From Euryarchaeota archaeon UBA136 (GTDB taxonomy: Archaea; Thermoplasmatota; Poseidoniia; MGIII; CG-Epi1): a stretch of DNA of 37,014 nucleotides. This document shows, in pieces, positions 32,374 to 37,014 of this stretch; positions within the stretch are counted from its first letter, which is position 1; every line of letters starts with the position of its first letter. Made by a program: the position numbers and the translations under genes. The stretch is from assembly GCA_002506485.1 (NCBI GenBank), contig DAXQ01000054.1, positions 1 through 37,014 on the forward strand, read 5' to 3'. Below the pieces are notes generated by a model. That model saw only the letters and a list, made by a program, of their open reading frames with translations. It was not told the origin of the DNA and searched no databases.

Positions 32374-33590
32374 TGGAAGTCTTTGAAGGTAAGACATGGA
32401 TTTCAGGGCAGGGGCTGGTAGATACTTGTGTAGGCGTATCTGAAGGTAAGATAGTTTCCGTCAAGAAGATTCTCAAAGGTGATAAGCATACTGTGACAGA
32501 TGGTATTATTCTACCTGCTGGATTGGATATGCACGTACATTTTAGAGATCCCGGCTATCCTCATAAAGAAGATTGGAAAAGCGGGTCTCAATCCGCGGCC
32601 TGTGGTGGAGTTACAGCAGTTGTAGATATGCCCAACACTAATCCATTCACCTCAAACGTTGAAACCTTTAATGAAAAAGTATCTTTGGCATCCTCGAAGT
32701 CTTTAGTTGATTTCGGGATTGGTGTGAATGTTGAAGAAGGTCTAACAAGCAAGTCCTGGTTTGACACTATTCCTTCTGCATTCTGGAAATTATATCCCTA
32801 TGGTGTTAGTTCCGAGCAATATTTTGACTTGGCCACTGAAGTCCTGAAGAAAACCAGCAAACCCTTGGTTATCCATGGTGAACATCCTGACCATATGCAC
32901 GATCAACCACTGCACAAATTATCGGATCACACCCAAAACCGGTCGAAAGCCGAATCTGAATGCCTGTCTGCGATGCCATCTTCTGAGAAGTTACATGTTG
33001 CCCACCTATCATCTTTAGAAGGATTGAGATCCATGCCAGAATCCGCTACTTCGGAGGTTTGTCCCCATCATTTACTTCTTAGTCTTGACAGTTGTGCTTC
33101 GCTGGATTGTAAAGTGGATCCCCCGTTACGTTCAAGAAATGACAACAATGGATTGTACCAAGCCTTTCGAGAAGGCAATATACCAATACTAGCGAGTGAT
33201 CATGCACCTCATACTATTGAGGAGAAAAGGTCCGAAGCACCACCTTCAGGCATTCCGGGTGTTGAAACCATGATTCCTTTGATGCTAAATGAGGTGTCCA
33301 CAGGTCGTCTTGATCTGGGTTGTTTGGTCAATGCAATGTCTGAGGCTCCAGCTTCCAGACTCGGTCTGGAAAGAGGTAAAATTGCAGAAGGCTTTACGGC
33401 CGATTTTATTGTAGTTAATTTAAAACAAGTCGATCCTATAGATGTAGACGCCTTACATTCGCGTGCTTCCTGGACCCCTTATCAGGACTGGCCTGCTGTA
33501 TTTCCATCCAGTGTATATCGTAGAGGTGATTTGATTTCTCACAATCAGGAGCCCATAGGTACAGGTGGGGGGCAGCATCTTTTTGATTGA
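32373..33590 (+). CDS. pyrC: Dihydroorotase
   Basis: It cyclises carbamoyl-aspartate to dihydroorotate in pyrimidine synthesis. The 405-residue amidohydrolase has DMHVHFRDPG (His54 and His56), DMPNTNP, a lysine in SAFWKLYPYG (about residue 138, candidate for carbamylation), then IHGEHPDH, VAHLSS, and SDHAPHT with the catalytic Asp. The C-terminal beta-sandwich ends with GKIAEGFTADFIVVNL. This is the class I (PyrC-type, about 400-430 residue) enzyme rather than allantoinase, judged from the RDPG and NTNP motifs; allantoinase remains the nearest alternative. The ATG overlaps the protease stop by one base (TAATG), so it is the third gene of the unit. Confidence 0.92.
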   Translation: MEVFEGKTWISGQGLVDTCVGVSEGKIVSVKKILKGDKHTVTDGIILPAGLDMHVHFRDPGYPHKEDWKSGSQSAACGGVTAVVDMPNTNPFTSNVETFNEKVSLASSKSLVDFGIGVNVEEGLTSKSWFDTIPSAFWKLYPYGVSSEQYFDLATEVLKKTSKPLVIHGEHPDHMHDQPLHKLSDHTQNRSKAESECLSAMPSSEKLHVAHLSSLEGLRSMPESATSEVCPHHLLLSLDSCASLDCKVDPPLRSRNDNNGLYQAFREGNIPILASDHAPHTIEEKRSEAPPSGIPGVETMIPLMLNEVSTGRLDLGCLVNAMSEAPASRLGLERGKIAEGFTADFIVVNLKQVDPIDVDALHSRASWTPYQDWPAVFPSSVYRRGDLISHNQEPIGTGGGQHLFD

Positions 33591-33614
33591 TTCACGTTCA
33601 TTTATCTGACGAAA

Positions 33615-33622
33615 CTTTAATA
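33615..33622 (+). promoter_or_regulatory. TATA-like box for secreted-protein gene
   Basis: CTTTAATA in the 54-base gap after pyrC. It is centred about 26 bases before GTG 33645 and 29 before ATG 33648, so this gene probably has its own leaderless transcript. Confidence 0.4.
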
Positions 33623-33644
33623 CTGTCATTAATCGGGTACACAA

Positions 33645-35828
33645 GTGATGAGACGTCTCTGGCAAACCCTGGCACTTGCCGTATTCGCTTTTTTGGTAGT
33701 TTCAATACCATCAGAGGCCGAATCACGAGGAAGTGATTTCGCAGATGTTGAATTTTATATATCAAGGGATTGTGTTGGCGAAAATTGCGGTCTTGTCACA
33801 GAAGAACCCATGTCGAGTAAACCGAAACATTGGGTGGCACAAAATGATCCTCCAGTTCAAAGTGAGTATTACCCCTTGGCAACTTGGGAATTAAATATGG
33901 GTGGCCCTCTTGATTTAGGGGACTCATATAGTTACGTAATTTGGGTTGAATCTACAAATGTTCAAGAAATAAATTTCAGAACAACGTTGTTCATATCATG
34001 GATTGATGTTTCAGTTGATCCTGCAGAAACACGAATGACGAATATATCTATTGATGAAGTTGGAAAGTCAGCCCCATTTGGCACACTCTTGAATGAAAAT
34101 TATACGGTTGAGTTAGTAAGTTCAAGTCTGGACAAAAGTGAGTTTCCAAATGGTGTGCCACCTTATACTACATTTGGAATGAAGCTTGAGACTAGTATAC
34201 GATGGGCTCCTGATACTGAAAACAACACAGCTTGGATAAAAGGAGATAGTCCTGATTTTGACTCTTCTTTGACAATAAATTTTAGACATGTGGATATAGC
34301 AGATGACTATACAGGCTACTTCAGTAACGACAGGGTCGACGAAGTGGGTGGAGACTCGTTGTTCATCAAGGTTAACGCTACCAATGCGCTTGGCGCAGAT
34401 AATCTAGATATATCTAGCGTTTCTATAGTGGTTCAGGGAATTGCGGGTGGCGGTACTTTCAAAGATTCAGTTATAGCCAAGGATAAACATACTTATGCAA
34501 AATACATCGAAGGTACTTGGTGGTATCAGGAAGATCAAGGGGTTGTTTCAGGAGCTTACAGTATTGAGGCGTCCATCAAGGACATTTGGGGCAATGAATG
34601 GTCTGCCCAAATCTCGTATGAGCTGGTTGTTGATGAATATGGCCTTGAAATTGAATTTGGTGAAGGTTATAGTAGCGATGGCCAACTTCCCAAAGGTGGC
34701 AAGGTCGATTATGAATTCATAGTACACAATCGAGGTAATACACGAGACATCTTTGAAATTGAATTGGACGATTCGGATTTACCCTCCGGATGGGAAGCCA
34801 ATGTTCTTTCTCAATCAACATTAGACCTCCCTGAAGGACTGTTTGGTTACGTACAAGTCAGAGTTGAGGCGCCTGTCTCAGCATCTGGCGGGAGTGATGA
34901 ACGAGTTACAGTCATTGTTACATCCTCAGGAGACTCAAACGTAAATGAGGAAGTCAGGCTGGAGACTACAGTCAGGATCTATGGCGTTGCATTTGTTTCA
35001 CCGCCGGATGAGATAAGAATTGATCCAGAGAATCTCGACATAGATGGTTATTATAGATTCAGCGTGAATATCAGAAATACAGGTAGTGACAAGGACACCT
35101 ACAAACTTGATGCCACTACAGCGCGTAGCGATTGGACCGTCAGGGTAGAAATAGGTGGTAATGAAATAGCTGCACTCACAGTTGACAAGTCGGGAACGGA
35201 GAAGGTAGAGATTGTACTCAGACCCCTCAATTATGAGGGTAGTTTAGGTGATCCTGTTGGTTTTCTTTTAACAGCAGATTCTATATCTCCAGGAGATGGC
35301 TCAGCTTCACTTTCTTTCGACCTTTTCATGGAAATTCCATTAGATCGGATTACAGATTTGTCAGTCAGTGTAGATGACGTTCTGATTAATGGTAAACCTC
35401 AGACGATTCTGACAGCAGAGGATCTGAATTCTGCTGAACCAATCCAGCTTCAAATCAATATACACAACAATGGTGGAAAGGCCACAGGACCGTTCGGTGT
35501 CAAATTGTATCTCGGGCAACTAGTTATAGATGAATATAGGGTTTCACAGGGAATCAGTGGTTTTGGCGTAGAACCAGTTATATTGAATTGGGAGAACCCA
35601 TCCCCAGGGTCCTCAACCCTAAAAATTTTCGTGGATTTTGAACAAGAGGTTGATGAATTGAATAGTAACAGAGCAGACAACTCCCTTAGTTTGCCTATAT
35701 TTGTCAGTGAAAAGACTACCACCAGTAGTGATAATGATGAAGACGACCCTCTCTTGATTGGCCCCAGTTCAATAATTACGTTTTCGGTTCTGATGACTTT
35801 ATCTATTATTTATCGTAGAAAACATTAG
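33645..35828 (+). CDS. Large secreted, C-terminally anchored beta-sandwich protein
   Basis: A 727-residue cell-surface protein. The N-terminus is a signal peptide (MRRLWQTLALAVFAFLVVS, cut likely after SEA near residue 26). The body is a series of beta-sandwich modules. The clearest, about residues 340-450 and 455-565, resemble the COG1470/NEW3-type adhesion-like fold (KVDYEFIVHNRGNTRDIFEIEL; FSVNIRNTGSDKDTYKL). One near 600-695 is CARDB-like (IHNNGGKATGPFGVKLYLG, ending DEVDELNSNRADNSL-like text). The C-terminus has an acidic spacer (SSDNDEDD), one helix (about 704-722) and a basic end (YRRKH). The start codons GTG 33645 and ATG 33648 are equivalent. Its function, surface layer or adhesion, is unknown. 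The stop overlaps the convergent gene by four bases. Confidence 0.78.
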   Translation: MMRRLWQTLALAVFAFLVVSIPSEAESRGSDFADVEFYISRDCVGENCGLVTEEPMSSKPKHWVAQNDPPVQSEYYPLATWELNMGGPLDLGDSYSYVIWVESTNVQEINFRTTLFISWIDVSVDPAETRMTNISIDEVGKSAPFGTLLNENYTVELVSSSLDKSEFPNGVPPYTTFGMKLETSIRWAPDTENNTAWIKGDSPDFDSSLTINFRHVDIADDYTGYFSNDRVDEVGGDSLFIKVNATNALGADNLDISSVSIVVQGIAGGGTFKDSVIAKDKHTYAKYIEGTWWYQEDQGVVSGAYSIEASIKDIWGNEWSAQISYELVVDEYGLEIEFGEGYSSDGQLPKGGKVDYEFIVHNRGNTRDIFEIELDDSDLPSGWEANVLSQSTLDLPEGLFGYVQVRVEAPVSASGGSDERVTVIVTSSGDSNVNEEVRLETTVRIYGVAFVSPPDEIRIDPENLDIDGYYRFSVNIRNTGSDKDTYKLDATTARSDWTVRVEIGGNEIAALTVDKSGTEKVEIVLRPLNYEGSLGDPVGFLLTADSISPGDGSASLSFDLFMEIPLDRITDLSVSVDDVLINGKPQTILTAEDLNSAEPIQLQINIHNNGGKATGPFGVKLYLGQLVIDEYRVSQGISGFGVEPVILNWENPSPGSSTLKIFVDFEQEVDELNSNRADNSLSLPIFVSEKTTTSSDNDEDDPLLIGPSSIITFSVLMTLSIIYRRKH

Positions 35829-36505
35829 TCATCGTTTTCGTATATCTCAAGAAATTCCCCGCAGAAAGGACATGCTTTCCACTCTTTTTTGACCGGTTTG
35901 CTGCAGGATTCACAAAATTCCAGATTATCTACAGCGTTTTCAACCCTTCCCTTAATGTCTGGAAAATTCTGATTGGACAATGGCATTGTCTCTTCTTCAT
36001 CTACAAGTACAGTTGCTTCAGTTTCACTGAATTGGTTTAGTTCTTCTGGTGTATCCTGACCTAATAAGCTTTGTAGAACATCATGTTCATTTTGGATTAT
36101 TTCTCCTTTTAACTGTCTGCTACTCCCATCTATATCCTCAGGTTCCTCAATTTCCACCTCATAATAATCATCCATTGGTATCAATTGTGGAAGGATTTTG
36201 AATTTCCTTCTGACCTGCCTCCCTCTCTTCGTACCAGTGATCAAGTCGTAGAAGAGGAAAAGGCAAACACCACCAACGATCAGTATCGGTGAATCGTTTG
36301 GCAACCCAAAGGGTATGACGTTTTCGTAATTCGGATGAACGTATCTCTGCGGATACAATAGAGCTAAAACTGTCCATCTAATGCTCCATAGCAACTTTGA
36401 AACTTTTGGATTGGACAGAGTCACAATGACTGAGCAAATCAAGGATGCCAATAGTAATACCAGTATCAGTAATCCGTTGTTCAGTATTGTCAGTTGTTCT
36501 AGCAC
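35825..36505 (-). CDS. Membrane protein with C-terminal zinc ribbon, unknown function
   Basis: A 226-residue protein with about three hydrophobic segments (near 10-32, 39-51 and 72-90). A basic patch (TKRGRQVRRKFK) predicts the inside face. A long acidic linker (about 110-185) follows, then a zinc-ribbon at the C-terminus: CESCSKPVKKEWKACPFCG, two CxxC pairs about 13 residues apart, near 200-218. I do not recognise a specific family. Such tails often mediate protein or nucleic-acid contacts at the membrane. The GTG start at 36505 is preceded by a strong TATA-like box 25 bases upstream, supporting a leaderless transcript. Confidence 0.7.
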   Translation of the reverse strand: MLEQLTILNNGLLILVLLLASLICSVIVTLSNPKVSKLLWSIRWTVLALLYPQRYVHPNYENVIPFGLPNDSPILIVGGVCLFLFYDLITGTKRGRQVRRKFKILPQLIPMDDYYEVEIEEPEDIDGSSRQLKGEIIQNEHDVLQSLLGQDTPEELNQFSETEATVLVDEEETMPLSNQNFPDIKGRVENAVDNLEFCESCSKPVKKEWKACPFCGEFLEIYENDD

Positions 36506-36524
36506 AAGGACAGTTTATCGTCCG

Positions 36525-36535
36525 ATATATTTATG
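36525..36535 (-). promoter_or_regulatory. TATA-like box for zinc-ribbon membrane protein gene
   Basis: Minus strand CATAAATATAT, centred about 25 bases before the GTG at 36505. It is one of the best TATA matches in the window. Confidence 0.5.
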
Positions 36536-36553
36536 GCTTATCCAGTTAACAAG

Positions 36554-36562
36554 TTTTTATAT
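36554..36562 (+). promoter_or_regulatory. TATA-like box for initiator tRNA
   Basis: TTTTTATAT, which would start transcription near 36584 and leave a 5' leader of about 36 bases for RNase P to remove before the mature tRNA end at 36620. Confidence 0.45.
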
Positions 36563-36619
36563 CGGGCTTTTTGTACAACAGATTACTTCGGGGCTTCATT
36601 TCTCCGTAGTGTGACCAGT

Positions 36620-36697
36620 AGCGGGGTGGGGTAGCTAGGAAATCCCGTCGGGCTCATAACCCGGAGATCGATGGTTCAAATCCATCCCCCGCTACCA
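36620..36697 (+). tRNA. Initiator tRNA-Met (CAU)
   Basis: A complete cloverleaf can be drawn by hand. The acceptor AGCGGGG (36620-36626) pairs with CCCCGCT (36687-36693). The D-arm is 36629-36646. The anticodon stem is TCGGG/CCCGG with loop CTCATAA and anticodon CAT at 36655-36657. The T-arm is GATGG-TTCAAAT-CCATC (36670-36686). Discriminator A is at 36694 and CCA is encoded at 36695-36697. The A1-U72 end pair and the three consecutive G-C pairs at the base of the anticodon loop are hallmarks of the archaeal initiator rather than elongator tRNA-Met. No intron is present. Confidence 0.95.
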
Positions 36698-36708
36698 TTA
36701 TTATTAAG
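36697..36708 (+). promoter_or_regulatory. TATA-like box for archease, at the tRNA 3' end
   Basis: ATTATTATTAAG begins at the last base of the encoded CCA. Its centre is about 24-26 bases before the TTG at 36728, matching the leaderless spacing elsewhere in the window. Confidence 0.35.
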
Positions 36709-36727
36709 CAACCTTTCTGCGAGTAAA

Positions 36728-37014
36728 TTGCGCAAGATTACTGAGCACACAGCAGACGCAGGTATTGAGGTGGAGGCAGTTTCACTTCCGGAGGCATTTC
36801 ATGAGGTCAGCTTAGCCTTTACAGAGATTGTCACGGGTGGTAATTTACCTCAGTCTAAGCATTCTCATGTTATTGAACTGGAGTCTACAGAACTGGATTC
36901 CCTCTTGGTGAAATTTGTTTCAGACTTGATTTTTCTTTTTGATACGGAAGATTTTTTAGTTGGTTCCGCGAAAGTAGAAATCAAAGTCGGTCCTCCCTTC
37001 GTTCTGAAGGGGAC
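36728..37014 (+). CDS. Archease, 3'-truncated by window edge
   Basis: Archease activates the RNA ligase RtcB, which joins tRNA exons and broken RNAs. The reading frame stays open to the window end, giving 95 residues of a usual 135-145. The N-terminus RKITEHTADAGIEV carries the conserved HTADxGI metal-site motif (Asp10). It is followed by LPEAFHEVSLAFTEIVT and then LLVKFVSDLIFLFDTEDFLV, corresponding to the family's (E/D)LLVxFLNELLFLxDxE segment. No ATG is available upstream in frame; TTG 36728 starts the protein exactly at the first strand and is 24-26 bases after a TATA-like box, so I chose it. The gene is separated from the tRNA CCA end by only 30 bases. An rtcB partner is not visible here. 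Confidence 0.88.
   Translation, partial: MRKITEHTADAGIEVEAVSLPEAFHEVSLAFTEIVTGGNLPQSKHSHVIELESTELDSLLVKFVSDLIFLFDTEDFLVGSAKVEIKVGPPFVLKG

Noticed and set aside
36620..36697. Elongator tRNA-Met or tRNA-Ile2 reading of the CAU anticodon
   Set aside because: The A1-U72 pair and the GGG/CCC run next to the anticodon loop are initiator features.
1..37014. CRISPR array, tandem repeats or insertion sequence
   Set aside because: Reading through the window I saw no regularly spaced repeats, no transposase motif and no gene-free stretch long enough to hold an array.

Overview
The window looks like a compact chromosomal segment from a marine, Poseidoniia-like euryarchaeon (Marine Group II/III, Thermoplasmatota). 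This placement is an inference, since no rRNA gene is present. The archaeal core is clear: TFB, Pelota, ABCE1, an archaeal NAC, archaeal-type RibL, geranylgeranyl-reductase-family flavoproteins, a FlaI/TadA-like ATPase, an initiator tRNA and archease. Mixed into it are genes of bacterial or mitochondrial character: trimeric-type riboflavin synthase, RusA, FolD, RmuC, PntAA/AB/B, an ACO2-like aconitase and pyruvate phosphate dikinase. That mixture is typical of surface-ocean euryarchaea. The DNA is moderately AT-rich and very dense. No gene-free stretch exceeds about 140 bases, and I saw no insertion sequence, CRISPR array, prophage block or integrase.

Layout. 1-1921 (+): riboflavin/FAD genes ribB (cut by the left edge), ribL, a bacterial-type riboflavin synthase and ribH, tightly coupled. 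1914-6415 (-): a large HAE3-type RND exporter and ABCE1. 6493-7751 (+): RusA resolvase and FolD. 7740-9110 (-): a geranylgeranyl-reductase-family flavoprotein, divergent from 9194-10914 (+), which holds a MORN-like/ferredoxin fusion, a second shorter reductase-like flavoprotein and a 67-residue membrane protein. 10940-13186 (+): aconitase. 13183-16755 (-): purM and a minimal Tad/Epd-like pilus motor (ATPase plus two single-domain platform proteins). 16793-20199 (-): a DRAM/Frag1-like membrane protein and pyruvate phosphate dikinase. 20227-22960 (-): a helical unknown, a degenerate small-GTPase-like protein, TrmJ and RmuC. 22997-25902 (-): proton-translocating transhydrogenase in three subunits. 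25981-29516 (-): acyl-CoA dehydrogenase, NAC, Pelota and TFB. 29650-33590 (+): SAMHD1-like HD phosphohydrolase, an M50 membrane protease with a C-terminal ectodomain, and dihydroorotase. 33645-35828 (+): a large secreted, C-terminally anchored protein. 35825-36505 (-): a membrane protein with a zinc ribbon. 36620-36697 (+): initiator tRNA-Met. 36728 to the right edge (+): archease, which uses a TTG start.

How the genes fit together. Central metabolism (PPDK, aconitase, transhydrogenase, acyl-CoA dehydrogenase) and cofactor/nucleotide synthesis (riboflavin/FAD, FolD, PurM, PyrC) suit a heterotroph. Pelota and ABCE1 are partners in ribosome rescue and recycling. The most unusual local unit is the pair of reductase-family flavoproteins around a shared 83-bp divergent promoter with a fused ferredoxin between them, plausibly an electron-delivery and lipid-saturation module. 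The co-encoded degenerate GTPase-like protein and its helical partner are the best candidates for an undescribed two-gene system.

Expression signals are strikingly uniform. Many first genes of a transcription unit have a TATA-like box about 24-31 bases before the start codon and no Shine-Dalgarno sequence, implying leaderless or near-leaderless mRNAs. Several internal genes have an SD sequence or start/stop overlap. All four convergent gene pairs overlap at their stop codons.
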